This document shows, piece by piece, positions 7,757-16,613 of a DNA stretch of 39,082 nt; position 1 is the stretch's first letter, and every line of letters begins with the position of its first letter. The position numbers and the translations under genes were made by a program. Source of the DNA: a virus. The notes under the pieces were generated by a model that saw nothing but the letters and a program-made list of their open reading frames with translations, was not told the origin of the DNA and ran no database searches. The stretch is from IMG/VR virus record IMGVR_UViG_3300028392_000011, positions 1 to 39,082 of that record; one strand, 5' to 3'.

Positions 7757-8353
7757 TTATCTCACCCCATATAAATCAAACCGTGAATACTGTCTAGTGG
7801 TAGTACCGCTAGTATTAATTGTTAAACTGTTAATAGCATTAGTGCTTCTGTAAAGGGTAGAAAGAAATTGCAATCCACCATAGGAAGAACTTTGACTCCA
7901 ACCGCTAATGTTTTTTGCTGTCTTAAACTTGTTAGTATTGCTGTAATCAAAAATGTCAGTAATGCATCCTGCAAATATGTTTGTATTAGCAACACCATCT
8001 GGAGTATTGCCAGCAAAATATGCAACAGTAACACCAGTACCTGCGCCAGAAGTAGGTGTACCACCTATATAAGAATCTAATGCGTGATAAGTATATAACG
8101 CACTGCTATCACTATTGTATGTCATATAATAATTACTATTAGTTAAATTACTATTACTATGTATAGTGGAACGTAATTGTAAATTAGTAAAAGTTTGAGG
8201 AATACCACTAAAAGTAATAGCACCAGTACCACCACTAGTCACCACAACAGAAGCAATCTGAACAAAATCACCCACATAAGTAGACTGATTCCAAAACTTA
8301 TTAGACTTCGAACCCGTCACAGCAGACGCAGAAGACAACTGCCGAATACCCAT
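7757..8353 (-). CDS. Fibre module protein (paralogue 2)
   Basis: 198 residues. The block GAITFSGIPQTFTNLQLRS aligns with TFSNIPNSYTDL and TFSSIPATYTDL in the two following genes, and the C-terminus YSRFDLYGVR matches FNLYGIK. The N-terminal 40 residues (SASAVTGSKSNKFWNQSTYV) differ and may be an attachment segment. Three tandem copies of one module, one fused to a glycine-rich tip, point to gene duplication in the adhesion apparatus. It overlaps the preceding gene's stop by one base. Confidence 0.65.
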   Translation of the reverse strand: MGIRQLSSASAVTGSKSNKFWNQSTYVGDFVQIASVVVTSGGTGAITFSGIPQTFTNLQLRSTIHSNSNLTNSNYYMTYNSDSSALYTYHALDSYIGGTPTSGAGTGVTVAYFAGNTPDGVANTNIFAGCITDIFDYSNTNKFKTAKNISGWSQSSSYGGLQFLSTLYRSTNAINSLTINTSGTTTRQYSRFDLYGVR

Positions 8354-8694
8354 TACACACTCTCAATCCACGCAACAGTACTCTCATCCCAAGTAAACAA
8401 CTTACCCTCAACAACAGGCATAGGAACAGGAGACTGCCATAGGCAAGTCTCTTCCATTAAAGTCCAAGAAGGATAGGGTTGTGGTGGAATGAATGCATCA
8501 CGGGTAGTATCGTAAGTGTATCCAATACCAGCATAATTCTTACGGATAGTACCGTTGTAAGATGTTTTTACCCAAGTGCCACCAAGGTTATGTGTCAACC
8601 ATTGGTAGCCTTCGTCCCCTGCGGGGTCGTTGTTGTTGCCCACTAGTACTCGGAGTACTATGTTGTTGTTGTCTATTTCAGCCCAATGGGACAT
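8353..8694 (-). CDS. Tail-fibre associated protein of a widespread aquatic-phage family
   Basis: 113 residues beginning MSHWAEIDNNNIVLRVLVG, followed by GGTWVKTSYNGTIRKNYAG and the tail YPSWTLMEETCLWQSPVP. From memory this belongs to a family very common in cyanophages and other aquatic phages, usually beside fibre genes; no biochemical role is established. It sits between a glycine-rich fibre and the fibre-module genes, with one-base stop-start overlaps on both sides. Likely a fibre accessory or assembly protein. Confidence 0.68.
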   Translation of the reverse strand: MSHWAEIDNNNIVLRVLVGNNNDPAGDEGYQWLTHNLGGTWVKTSYNGTIRKNYAGIGYTYDTTRDAFIPPQPYPSWTLMEETCLWQSPVPMPVVEGKLFTWDESTVAWIESV

Positions 8695-9590
8695 TATGCT
8701 ACCGCCGTCTTTAAGTATCGAATAATTACCACACCAGAACCACCATTACCTGCCGAACCAGCACTATCATTATAAGCACCACCTCCGCCTCCACCAGTAT
8801 TTGATGTACCACTAGTGGCGCTACCCGCTGCTAAATAATTACCAGCACCTCCACCGCCAGAACCACCAGAACCCGCAGCACCCAATGTATTACCACAACC
8901 CCCACCACCACCAGCAATGTAACCTGATACGCCTAATCCGGTAGGAGTCATCCAAGATGAATAAGTATTAACACCCGCACCACCAGCTCCACCGTGACGG
9001 TAAGAATATGAATCTTGACCTACAGCACCAGCACCACCTCCACCACCGCCAGCAAGACCATTTAATACACCAGCACCGCCAGCATATCCCTGACCAGATG
9101 TACCAGCAGCACCAGCACGAGCAGCGGAAGCGTCATCATAACCTCCGCCACCACCAGAACCATAAGTTCCAGAAGGTGCAGCAGTATCGTAACCTCCGCC
9201 ACCACCGCCAGGGTTTGCTGTAGAAGAACTAAAAACTGATGCAATTCCTATAGTTCCATTATTAGAAGCACCACCATAAACAGCACCCGCACCACCAGCA
9301 CCTACAATTACAGAATATAAAATACCAGAACTCAATGATTGAGATGAAGAATAAACAAGACCACCCGCGCCTCCACCGCCACCAATTCTTCCACCACCAC
9401 CTCCGCCTGCAATAACTAACACATCAGCAGTAACAGATTGAGAAACAGCAAGGGAACCGTTACTAGTAAAAACATTATAGTAATAAGTAGCATCAGAATA
9501 AACAAGACCACCCTTTAAAAAAGAAGTAGTAGTCTGATACTTAGGGAACCCCTGTGCCAAAGAAGAACTTCTGAATCGGCTAATAGCCAC
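8694..9590 (-). CDS. Glycine-rich tail fibre/adhesin, second copy
   Basis: 298 residues. A short N-terminal segment (SRFRSSSLAQGFPKYQTTTS) precedes a glycine-rich domain that follows the 459-residue fibre block by block: ADVLVIAGGGGGG, GGLVYSSSQSLSSG, NTYSSWMTPTGLGVSG and GGSGVVIIRY. A 22-base stretch is identical in both genes, so they can recombine. It lacks the fibre module the other copy carries. Probably a host-recognition protein; swapping between the two copies could change receptor binding. Confidence 0.72.
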   Translation of the reverse strand: MAISRFRSSSLAQGFPKYQTTTSFLKGGLVYSDATYYYNVFTSNGSLAVSQSVTADVLVIAGGGGGGRIGGGGGAGGLVYSSSQSLSSGILYSVIVGAGGAGAVYGGASNNGTIGIASVFSSSTANPGGGGGGYDTAAPSGTYGSGGGGGYDDASAARAGAAGTSGQGYAGGAGVLNGLAGGGGGGAGAVGQDSYSYRHGGAGGAGVNTYSSWMTPTGLGVSGYIAGGGGGCGNTLGAAGSGGSGGGGAGNYLAAGSATSGTSNTGGGGGGAYNDSAGSAGNGGSGVVIIRYLKTAVA

Positions 9591-9609
9591 AACAAACCCC
9601 TAAAATAGA

Positions 9610-9972
9610 TTAAGCGATTTCAGAACCATAAACGTGAAACGACATAGTGGATGCAGACGCATACACGGTAATGATATCTGTAGTAGCCAACGTCAAACCA
9701 AGAGTCAACGCAGTCGTATCATTAGCAGCAATCGTCACATCATAAGCAATATAATGCTGTGCAGCAATAGAAGCACCAGAAGGACGAATAGCAATACGAT
9801 ACGTACCAGCAGTCGCAGCCTGATTTGCTACCGTAATAGTAGACACAATAGTTGCTGTAGAAGCAGGAACCGTATAAAGATTAGTGTTAGTAGTAGCAGT
9901 CAGCGTGGCTGAACCGTTACCAGTTGAACCAGAAGAACCTGTTTGTGCTAGTACTTTATATGTTGTTGCCAT
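9610..9972 (-). CDS. Small beta-sandwich virion protein
   Basis: 120 residues rich in Ala and Thr, predicted all-beta: TSSGSTGNGSATLT, then YTVPASTATIVSTITVANQ, then TYRIAIRPSGASI, then ITVYASASTMSFHVYG. This pattern is common among small decoration or fibre-linker proteins near phage tail genes. It lies between two fibre genes. No catalytic or metal motif. Confidence 0.65.
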   Translation of the reverse strand: MATTYKVLAQTGSSGSTGNGSATLTATTNTNLYTVPASTATIVSTITVANQAATAGTYRIAIRPSGASIAAQHYIAYDVTIAANDTTALTLGLTLATTDIITVYASASTMSFHVYGSEIA

Positions 9973-9974
9973 TG

Positions 9975-12200
9975 TTACGCTCCCATAAGCATAAAGATAG
10001 ATGGATTAGGATCGGTAGTAATAGCAGCCCAGGAAGCGGTACTACCATCGGTTGTAAGATATTTACCGGAATTACTTGTTTGACTTGGTAAACCAGAAGG
10101 AGCAGCAATCCATTGGACACCTGTTCCTGTTGAACTTAATACTTGACCTGATGTACCAGCAGCACCACCAGCGGTTACTGTTCCAGTAAGAACACCAGCA
10201 GATATTGTTTTATTAGTAAGAGTATCTGTAGTAGCGCGTCCTACTAAAGTATCAGTTGAAGTAGGAAGGGTTAATGTACCAGTATTAACAATGCTAGCAA
10301 TGACTGGAGTGGTTAATGTAGGACTAGTTCCTAATACGTTAGCTCCACTACCAGTTGATGTTCCTACACCAGTACCACCATTCAATACTGGCAAGGTTCC
10401 AGTAACACCAGTACTTAAAGGCAAACCAGTACCACTAGTAAGAACAATTGCAGAAGGCGTACCAAGTGCGGGAGTTACTAATGTTGGTGATGTGGCAAAC
10501 ACCAATGCACCACTACCAGTCTCATCCGAAATAACACCAGCAAGTTGAGCAGAAGTAGTAGCAGCGTGAACAGCAAGACTATCCGTAGTCACCACAAGAG
10601 TCTTAGTAGACGGAATAGTAGTACCATTAATAGAAGTGGCAGTAGCCACACCCAACACTGGAGTTACCAAAGTAGGGCTAGTGTCCACCACAAACTTAGT
10701 ACCAGTACCAGTCTGAGAAGCAATAGAAGTAGCAGCACCAACAGAAGTAATAGGACCAGTCAAGTTACTAGGTGCAACAGTTACACCATCCACATAACCC
10801 TTAGTGGCAGCATCAGTAGACACTGTAGGCGTACCCATACCAGTAATCTTATTTGTTCCCATTGCAATAGCACCAGACATAGTGCCACCCGCAAGAGGCA
10901 ACTTACCAGCAAGAGCAGTAGTAATTGTAGTTGAATAGTTAGCATCATTACCCAAAGCACTTGCTAACTCGTTAAGAGTATCAAGCGCACCAGGAGCACC
11001 ATTAAGAAGGTCAGTAAGTTCCGTCTGCACATAAGCAGTCGTAGCAATTTGAGTAGTATTAGTATTTGCTGCAGCCGTAGGTGCAAGTGGAACACCAGTC
11101 AACGTAGGAGAAGCAATCGGTGCATACGTACTTGCTGCCGTAGTGGTAGCCAACTTGGAATCTAATTGTGTTTGAATGGCTGAAGTGACACCATCAACAT
11201 AACCAATTTCGGTAGAAGATACTGTTGAAGATATACCTAGTTTAGTCCAGTCAATTGCTGCAGCAGTATTAATGTCAGCATTAACAATAGTATCGTTAGC
11301 AATATCTGTAGAAACAATAGCACCCGTTAAAGCAAGTTTACTGTATGCTACAGCAGCAGATGCGTTAATGTCAGCGTTAACAATAGTACCATCAAGGATC
11401 ATAGTGCTAGTAACAGAACCAGTATCACTAGTCTTAACAAGTGTTGCACTAGTTGGAATAGTTGTACCGTTAATGCTAGTGGCTGTAGCCACACCAAGAA
11501 CGGGTGTAACTAAAGTGGGACTAGTAGAAAATACTAAATTACCACTACCAGTTTCATCAGTTACAGCAGCAGCAAGATTAGCACCAGTTGGAGTGCCAAG
11601 AAATGTAGCAATACCACTTGCTAGAGAAGTGATGCCAGTGCCACCATTAGCGACAGGCAAAGTGCCAGTCACGCCAGTGGTAAGAGGAAGACCTGTAGCA
11701 TTAGTAAGAACACCAGAAGCAGGAGTACCCAATGCTGGTGTAGTAAGAGTGGGTGCAGTTAAAGTTTTGCGAGTAAGTGTTTGCAACGCATCAGTTCCCA
11801 CCACGGAACCATCAGTAGTGCCTAAACCGTGGAGACTTTTTGTAGTATCCCCAGTACCATTATTATAATAAGTAGAAGCTTCAATATGATTATTAGATTC
11901 TTGAAGATCACGACCAACAACCATATGGCGCACAATAGCTCCAGCAGAGTGAGCCTGTGCTGTTGAACCATCAATACCACGAGTAATAGTAAGAGTATCA
12001 GTAGACCTAGCAGTTACGTCTACAATTTCTTCAAGAGCAGTATCAGGATCAATGACAACCGTAAATGTTCCAGAAGGGCTAAAGGCCACAGATGCTAAAA
12101 GGTTAGAACCAGAAACCACTGTCATAGTTGTGGCAATAGAAGTGAGCGCACCACTTAAAGTAGTTTGTTGAGAACGAGAGGAATATTTTCTAGTTGTCAT
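9975..12200 (-). CDS. Long repetitive tail fibre protein
   Basis: 741 residues. The N-terminus ([14 protein letters not shown], then [17 protein letters not shown]) looks like a virion attachment domain. The rest is a shaft of repeats: [20 protein letters not shown] occurs twice with close variants, LPVANGGTG / LPVLNGGTG twice, and LTNKTI and DETGSG blocks recur. Such GGTG and T-N-K-T repeats are typical of trimeric phage fibres. The end ([18 protein letters not shown]) leads to a short tip. It is the longest fibre of the module and probably the main side or tail fibre. Confidence 0.75.
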   Translation of the reverse strand: MTTRKYSSRSQQTTLSGALTSIATTMTVVSGSNLLASVAFSPSGTFTVVIDPDTALEEIVDVTARSTDTLTITRGIDGSTAQAHSAGAIVRHMVVGRDLQESNNHIEASTYYNNGTGDTTKSLHGLGTTDGSVVGTDALQTLTRKTLTAPTLTTPALGTPASGVLTNATGLPLTTGVTGTLPVANGGTGITSLASGIATFLGTPTGANLAAAVTDETGSGNLVFSTSPTLVTPVLGVATATSINGTTIPTSATLVKTSDTGSVTSTMILDGTIVNADINASAAVAYSKLALTGAIVSTDIANDTIVNADINTAAAIDWTKLGISSTVSSTEIGYVDGVTSAIQTQLDSKLATTTAASTYAPIASPTLTGVPLAPTAAANTNTTQIATTAYVQTELTDLLNGAPGALDTLNELASALGNDANYSTTITTALAGKLPLAGGTMSGAIAMGTNKITGMGTPTVSTDAATKGYVDGVTVAPSNLTGPITSVGAATSIASQTGTGTKFVVDTSPTLVTPVLGVATATSINGTTIPSTKTLVVTTDSLAVHAATTSAQLAGVISDETGSGALVFATSPTLVTPALGTPSAIVLTSGTGLPLSTGVTGTLPVLNGGTGVGTSTGSGANVLGTSPTLTTPVIASIVNTGTLTLPTSTDTLVGRATTDTLTNKTISAGVLTGTVTAGGAAGTSGQVLSSTGTGVQWIAAPSGLPSQTSNSGKYLTTDGSTASWAAITTDPNPSIFMLMGA

Positions 12201-12211
12201 CTATCTGCCTA

Positions 12212-13159
12212 TCAAAGACTATAATGGATACGAATGGGATACTTGTCTTGTTGTTTATTTATTTCCTCATTCAAACGTTGATTAAACAAAGCATACACTT
12301 GCTTAGTAAGAGAAGAAGAAGAACCATAAGGACGCTTCGAATCAATCTCATCAGCTTGAGGACTTACCATACCAGCACGGGCGGGATCAAGATTAGAAAG
12401 CAAACGATAAGTGGCACCAAGAATAATAAGATCTTTACACGACTCAGGTAAACCAGTAGTGTCAGTAAATATTTGAGCATTAGTTAAATCCAATGTAGAC
12501 AATGTATCAAATGCGCTAGGTTCAGTAGAGTAAACAATTTGTATAGTACGACCCGAAGGGATCTGATCGTAAATAGAAATGGTTTGACCACTAGTAAAAG
12601 CAGTAGTGTTAGCATTATTATCTAAACGCCAAGAACGAATAGGTAGCCATTCTTTACTAGCACCAATAGTTTGATATGCTACGGAAAGAATGTTTTTAAC
12701 ATTTAAAGTAGCACCAGTAGCGGGCAACCTGAACGCTGCAACAGCAGCATTGGAAGTAATGGTGGTAGTCTTAGCTGCAAATAGAGAAGAACCAACAGCA
12801 CGAATAGTATCATTGATGGCACGTTTAATAGTAAACTTTGGAAAAGTTGGTGAAAGAGTTACCTTAGCATAAAGTGCGTGAGTTGCCCCAGTAGTACCAA
12901 GATACCCACGACCATAAGGAGCAATGGTTGCCGTATTACTCACACGGTCAGTAACGCTTACCCACAAAAGTTCTTCATCAATTTCAACAATTCCTTTGCT
13001 TAAACTATCACTAGATGCCACACTTAAAACAAGTGGATCAGCACCAGTAGAAGAAGCAGTAGTAACAGCAGAAACAAGATGAGTAGTTCTATCCTGAGTC
13101 AGGGTATAACCCGCCAGGTTCATTGCAACTTCATCAATCATATTAGTTAAAGTAGTCAC
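12212..13159 (-). CDS. Connector/neck or baseplate structural protein
   Basis: 315 residues. The start (TNMIDEVAMNLAGYTLTQDR) is helical, then strands with DEELLWVSVTDR and APYGRGYLGTTGATHA, a block common in phage proteins near the neck that recognise fibres; then FPKFTIKRAINDTIRAVG. The last third is helical (LDLTNAQIF, CKDLIILGATYRLL). The layout resembles podovirus or actinophage head-tail connector and tail-hub proteins encoded before fibres. I cannot name a family with confidence. It overlaps the upstream gene by 4 bases. Confidence 0.6.
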   Translation of the reverse strand: MTTLTNMIDEVAMNLAGYTLTQDRTTHLVSAVTTASSTGADPLVLSVASSDSLSKGIVEIDEELLWVSVTDRVSNTATIAPYGRGYLGTTGATHALYAKVTLSPTFPKFTIKRAINDTIRAVGSSLFAAKTTTITSNAAVAAFRLPATGATLNVKNILSVAYQTIGASKEWLPIRSWRLDNNANTTAFTSGQTISIYDQIPSGRTIQIVYSTEPSAFDTLSTLDLTNAQIFTDTTGLPESCKDLIILGATYRLLSNLDPARAGMVSPQADEIDSKRPYGSSSSLTKQVYALFNQRLNEEINKQQDKYPIRIHYSL

Positions 13160-13431
13160 GAACTTATACTCCTCAACGCTACAGTGGCAGCCAAACCAGT
13201 AGTGCCAGCAAGTTCATTACACACAGCATTAAGTCCCTTGAACGCTGATGGTTGCCTACTGGCACTAGCTTTAATATTCAATGCAGCAAGAAGTCCACGA
13301 CCAGTAGTACCAGCCCAAGCATTAGCAGCACCAGTGCTATCTTTCATAGCAGTCATAGCAGGATACGTGCCACCATTAGCTAGACGGTTAAGTTCAGAAC
13401 ATAAAGTTCTACCCGCAGTACCCACTGTCAT
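13156..13431 (-). CDS. Small virion-associated protein with a twofold repeat
   Basis: 91 residues with two similar halves: RTLCSELNRLANGGTYP...NAWAGTTGRGLLAALNIKA and KGLNAVCNELAGTTGLAATVAL. The repeated L-x3-LN-x-LA and AGTTG patterns are seen in many actinophage structural clusters. No enzymatic motif; likely a minor capsid or connector accessory. It is coupled to genes on both sides by TAATG and ATGA overlaps. Confidence 0.62.
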   Translation of the reverse strand: MTVGTAGRTLCSELNRLANGGTYPAMTAMKDSTGAANAWAGTTGRGLLAALNIKASASRQPSAFKGLNAVCNELAGTTGLAATVALRSISS

Positions 13432-13727
13432 TATTTAGCCTTATTTCTCTTAGAAATTGCTGCAGCCTTCTTCTTAGCGTCAGCCTTTGATGAAGCACCC
13501 CACACCTGTAGGGACAATAACAATCTGGTAGGTTCACCATTAGGTTTCCTTTCAGGCCCAGGAGCATTTCCCATACGTGCCAAGAACGAGGCCCTACGGG
13601 GGTTGTCGCCGCTCTTCACGGGTGCCTTAAGGTTAGACCCTTGTGCTTTAGCCGAAGCCCGCCCACGGGCGTTTAAACCGCCCTGTGGGTTCTTGCCTTC
13701 TTTACGTGTCCAAGCCGGAGTAGCCAT
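13431..13727 (-). CDS. DUF6321-like basic protein
   Basis: 98 residues, very basic. PAWTRKEGKNPQGGLNARGR, then SGDNPRRASFLARMGN, then PTRLLLSLQVWGASSKADA is a conserved text I recognise from aquatic phages (the DUF6321 family), where it lies among structural genes. Function unknown. High charge and place among virion genes suggest a DNA-binding or capsid-internal protein. One-base overlaps couple it to both neighbours. Confidence 0.72.
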   Translation of the reverse strand: MATPAWTRKEGKNPQGGLNARGRASAKAQGSNLKAPVKSGDNPRRASFLARMGNAPGPERKPNGEPTRLLLSLQVWGASSKADAKKKAAAISKRNKAK

Positions 13728-14098
13728 TACTTCTTCTTAATAGCTTTCATACCACGAGCATTACCCTTAGCAGTACCAAGTTGTCCCTGAGTAGGCATTT
13801 CTTTAACCTTAGGGAAACCATCTAATGGATTATTTTTAGGATTAACTCTGACAGTTCCTTCATTGACAACAGGTTGAGGTTTTTTACTACCTTGAGTGTT
13901 ACCCGAATACTTGTATTTATTATTGTTAAGGGCGGGTTCTCCCAATGGGCGCGGTCCCTCTAAAGGATTAGCATTACCATTTTTGAATAAAGGTCTAACA
14001 TTGGAACCAGGTTTTCCTTCAATGCCAGCACCAACACGAGCACCACCACCAATACCTGCTCCACCACCAGTACTATCGGGTCTATCTAATCTAGACAT
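13727..14098 (-). CDS. Low-complexity Gly/Pro/Asn-rich protein
   Basis: 123 residues, disordered in appearance: GGGAGIGGGARVGAG near the start, then KPGSNVRPLFKNGNANPLEG. Not assigned to a family. Its NPLEGPRPLGEP / NPLDGFPKVKEMP segments are loosely repeated. One of a run of small disordered basic genes between the fibre module and capsid; probably packed with or on the capsid. Confidence 0.6.
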   Translation of the reverse strand: MSRLDRPDSTGGGAGIGGGARVGAGIEGKPGSNVRPLFKNGNANPLEGPRPLGEPALNNNKYKYSGNTQGSKKPQPVVNEGTVRVNPKNNPLDGFPKVKEMPTQGQLGTAKGNARGMKAIKKK

Positions 14099-14259
14099 TA
14101 CTTACCCTTCACTTTCTTCAAATTAGGATTAGCCTTCTTAGCAGCAGGACTAGCCTTGCGAGCACCAGCAGCCAAAATAGCACCAGCATTCTTTAAAGGA
14201 ATACCCTGCTTCTTAGCAATACTTTTCTGTGCAGCAGCAAAACCCATACCCTTAGCCAT
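14098..14259 (-). CDS. Short basic Ala/Lys-rich protein
   Basis: 53 residues, starting MAKGMGFAAAQKSIAKKQG and ending KKANPNLKKVKGK. Its stop overlaps the next start as TAATG. High Lys and Ala content gives it a histone-like look, as in small DNA-binding or capsid-packed proteins; this is inference from composition. Translated in step with its neighbours. Confidence 0.68.
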   Translation of the reverse strand: MAKGMGFAAAQKSIAKKQGIPLKNAGAILAAGARKASPAAKKANPNLKKVKGK

Positions 14260-14286
14260 ACCATTTACCCTTACTATTATATATTA

Positions 14287-14979
14287 TTAGTTAGTATTAT
14301 TTTTATTAAAAGCATCATAATAATGTTCATCCATATTGAAACGCTTCATATGACCAACAGTGGCACCAGTATCACACCACAAAGGAACCTCAGCCTTATT
14401 AACAACAGCAAAGAAATAAATATCCTCACCAGTAAACTGCTTACCAGCCCCCACCTCAGTAAAGAAAGGAACACCAGGCAAAGCCTCTTTAATACGAGTA
14501 ATCACATTACGATGCATCAAACAAAAACCCATACCCGCAGCACTCACTTGCATAAAAGTATTCTTAGGCAAAGGATCAAGCCGCCTGATACCCACACCAT
14601 CATCAGTATCAGCAAACTCATACACAGTAGCCAAAGGCTGCATCAAAGGCTGCTCAGGTTCGTTACTAGTAAAATACACACCAGTCAACAAAGGAAACTT
14701 TTCAGCATCACGATGCGCCCACAATTTAAGGAACTTATCTGGAGTAATCATAATGTCTGAATCAAGCCACAACAACCAATCAGATTTATTACTATCATAC
14801 CAACGATTAACTAACAGTTCGCGTTGACGAGCAATCTGATTGCCATATGCCCGAAGTGAACCACAGAAATCAACACCAGAATTTATGAGAGTATCTACAA
14901 CACCTTCCATAAACTTGCCATCAACTATGCCGTTGTCACACCAGGCTACTGCTAAGGTTTCTTTCTTTTGTTTAGCCAT
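14287..14979 (-). CDS. GT-A fold glycosyltransferase-like protein
   Basis: 230 residues. A nucleotide-sugar transferase pattern of the GT2 kind is visible: NQIARQRELLVNRW, then WLLWLDSDIMITPDKF with the metal-binding Asp-Ser-Asp at 73-75, and later FTGEDIYFF (a likely catalytic acid region) with GHMKRF near the end. Soluble, no signal peptide. Placed among capsid accessory genes, it may add sugar to a virion protein or to a host surface molecule; the acceptor cannot be told from sequence. A start further in is unlikely, since the start follows a clear ribosome site. Confidence 0.7.
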   Translation of the reverse strand: MAKQKKETLAVAWCDNGIVDGKFMEGVVDTLINSGVDFCGSLRAYGNQIARQRELLVNRWYDSNKSDWLLWLDSDIMITPDKFLKLWAHRDAEKFPLLTGVYFTSNEPEQPLMQPLATVYEFADTDDGVGIRRLDPLPKNTFMQVSAAGMGFCLMHRNVITRIKEALPGVPFFTEVGAGKQFTGEDIYFFAVVNKAEVPLWCDTGATVGHMKRFNMDEHYYDAFNKNNTN

Positions 14980-14994
14980 CGTCCCTACCTTAGT

Positions 14995-15720
14995 TTATTT
15001 GAAGAGTTGGTTTACTGATTTGCCAGACTTGCCAGCGATACCAGCAGTACTGCGTACTGTAGGTTGAGGAGCAGGAGCACCTCGACCATTTACACTATTC
15101 AAAGCATTACCCAAAGACTTAAACATAGAACCAAGATTAGATGATGCAAAAGAATTAGGATCTGGTTTCTTATTAGCAGTTGGAGCAGCAGGTTTTACCT
15201 GACTTGCAAAACTACGATTGTTTTGCATTGCTGGATAGTTACCCGACTTTTTCCCATTGCCCAAAGAACCACTCAAAGACTTAAATGTTTGAGCAAGATT
15301 GGAAGAAGCAAAAGAATTGGGATCTGGTTTCTTGACAGCAGGCTTGGCCGCAGACTTAGATGCAGGTGCACTAGCTGATGGCTTAGCAACAGCACGAGTA
15401 GAACCACCAGGGGCAGGATTTCCCTTATAAGCAGAAGAACCACCAGGAGCAGCAACACCCTTAGAGGGAGAAGATCCACCAGGAACAGCAGGAGCTTTCT
15501 TCTGTGCTACCTTAGGCATAGGACCAGCAGCCTTCTTAGTAACAAACTTACCAAACTTAGGATCAACAGGCTTATTCTTAACAACAGCCTTAGCCGGAGC
15601 AACCTTCTTCTTAGACTTTAAAGAAGCAACCTGATCCTTCATAATCTGATTATTTAAAGCCATCGTTTGATTCATCTGATTAAAAACATCAGTCTCTTTC
15701 TCTAACGATTCTCTAGCCAT
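14995..15720 (-). CDS. Disordered Ala/Lys/Pro-rich protein with internal repeats
   Basis: 241 residues. The N-terminus is a short coiled coil (MNQTMALNNQIMKDQVASLK), the middle is low complexity with PGGSSPSKGVAAPGGSSAYK, and the C-terminal half holds two copies of a motif, KPDPNSFASSNL followed by FKSL, about 65 residues apart. The repeated motif looks like a short binding peptide in a flexible chain. No known family; a scaffold, linker or capsid-internal protein is plausible from its place. Biased base use follows from its Ala and Lys content. Confidence 0.6.
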   Translation of the reverse strand: MARESLEKETDVFNQMNQTMALNNQIMKDQVASLKSKKKVAPAKAVVKNKPVDPKFGKFVTKKAAGPMPKVAQKKAPAVPGGSSPSKGVAAPGGSSAYKGNPAPGGSTRAVAKPSASAPASKSAAKPAVKKPDPNSFASSNLAQTFKSLSGSLGNGKKSGNYPAMQNNRSFASQVKPAAPTANKKPDPNSFASSNLGSMFKSLGNALNSVNGRGAPAPQPTVRSTAGIAGKSGKSVNQLFK

Positions 15721-15721
15721 A

Positions 15722-15943
15722 TTACTTACCCTTCTTCTTAACAGTCTTCTTCACAGGTGCAGCCTTCTTCATCATATACATACCTTTAACCTTGGCACCA
15801 AGAGCCTTATCCATTTTAGCATCAGCCTTAGGAGAAGGCTTCTTAGCATCCATCTTACTATCACCCTTTTTAAATGCAGCCTTCTGAGTAGAGTTCATAC
15901 CCTTCATAACCTTAGCATCCTGCTTGTCATCATTATAAGCCAT
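15722..15943 (-). CDS. Small lysine-rich protein
   Basis: 73 residues, about a third Lys, starting MAYNDDKQDAKVMKGMNSTQ and ending KKTVKKKGK. No motif beyond charge. It resembles small nucleoid-like or DNA-condensing virion proteins, though no family is recognised. Coupled to the next gene upstream by a one-base overlap. Confidence 0.6.
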   Translation of the reverse strand: MAYNDDKQDAKVMKGMNSTQKAAFKKGDSKMDAKKPSPKADAKMDKALGAKVKGMYMMKKAAPVKKTVKKKGK

Positions 15944-16272
15944 TACTTTATTCCCGCTTCCTTTAGTTGATTCATTACATTGGCAGTGCGTTTATCTAAC
16001 TGATTTGCCTTAACCATAGTATTAGCATCATAAGCAGAACCCAAAGTTTCTGAAGCCCTATGCGCTTCCACAATATTTTTCATAGAAGTACCAGCAGGTT
16101 GAATACCCTGCGCCCTAGCATCACGATAAGCCTGCAGCTCACCATCCCACTTCTTAGTAGCCATACTCTTATTACCAGAAGCATCACCAGAATTAGTTTG
16201 AAGAGTACTTATCTTACAACCAAAACATCCCTCAACATATTCAGGATGTTCACGTTCCCTATGTAAAGACAT
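15943..16272 (-). CDS. Phage protein with HPEYVEGCFGCK motif
   Basis: 109 residues. The N-terminal HPEYVEGCFGCK (Cys-x2-Cys with preceding His) is a motif I have seen in actinophage and cyanophage virion clusters; with the early His it may bind a metal. The remainder is helical and basic (KKWDGELQAYRDARAQGIQP). Function unknown; it sits directly after the capsid and its neighbour in transcription order. Confidence 0.65.
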   Translation of the reverse strand: MSLHREREHPEYVEGCFGCKISTLQTNSGDASGNKSMATKKWDGELQAYRDARAQGIQPAGTSMKNIVEAHRASETLGSAYDANTMVKANQLDKRTANVMNQLKEAGIK

Positions 16273-16547
16273 TATTCCACCGTAAAGTTAGTAGCGGTAA
16301 TCCCAATATTAGCTGCAATCATAGCAGTACGAACATCATCAGACACACCAGTATGAATACAACCACCCATATAATAGGCAGTATAAGTCTTAAGATCATC
16401 CTCAGAAGGATACTGTGTTAAAGAATAAACACCACCATCATTAATGACAGTATAACCTTTAGTGCGTTGTTTAAAAAATTGATGCAACCTATGTCCACCT
16501 ATAAGTCCCTGTTCAAGGGTAGGTGTAAGGAATGTATATGTAGCCAA
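16272..16547 (-). CDS. Small virion-cluster protein
   Basis: 91 residues beginning MATYTFLTPTLEQGLIGGHR and containing LFQ-like aromatic strands (GYTVINDGGVYSLTQYPSE). Not assigned to a family. It is the first gene after the capsid gene and its weak terminator, a position often held by head completion or decoration proteins. A GGAGAC ribosome site precedes it. Confidence 0.62.
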   Translation of the reverse strand: MATYTFLTPTLEQGLIGGHRLHQFFKQRTKGYTVINDGGVYSLTQYPSEDDLKTYTAYYMGGCIHTGVSDDVRTAMIAANIGITATNFTVE

Positions 16548-16573
16548 TCTGTCTCCTTAATTTAAACATAGAA

Positions 16574-16600
16574 AGACAGGGAAGGATTGCCCCCCTGTCT
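16574..16600 (-). terminator. Partial terminator or stability hairpin after the capsid gene
   Basis: AGACAGGG / CCCTGTCT, 8 bp with an 11-base loop, 13 bases beyond the capsid stop codon. On the minus strand it is followed by TTTCTATGTTT, a weak T-rich tail. A leaky terminator here would make capsid mRNA more abundant than the downstream fibre mRNA. Confidence 0.6.
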
Positions 16601-16613
16601 AACTATCAATCAA

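Noticed and set aside
11272-11868. Plus-strand ORF of 198 codons across the long fibre gene
   Set aside because: It is the shadow of the Val/Thr/Ala-rich repeats of the minus-strand fibre and has no ribosome site.
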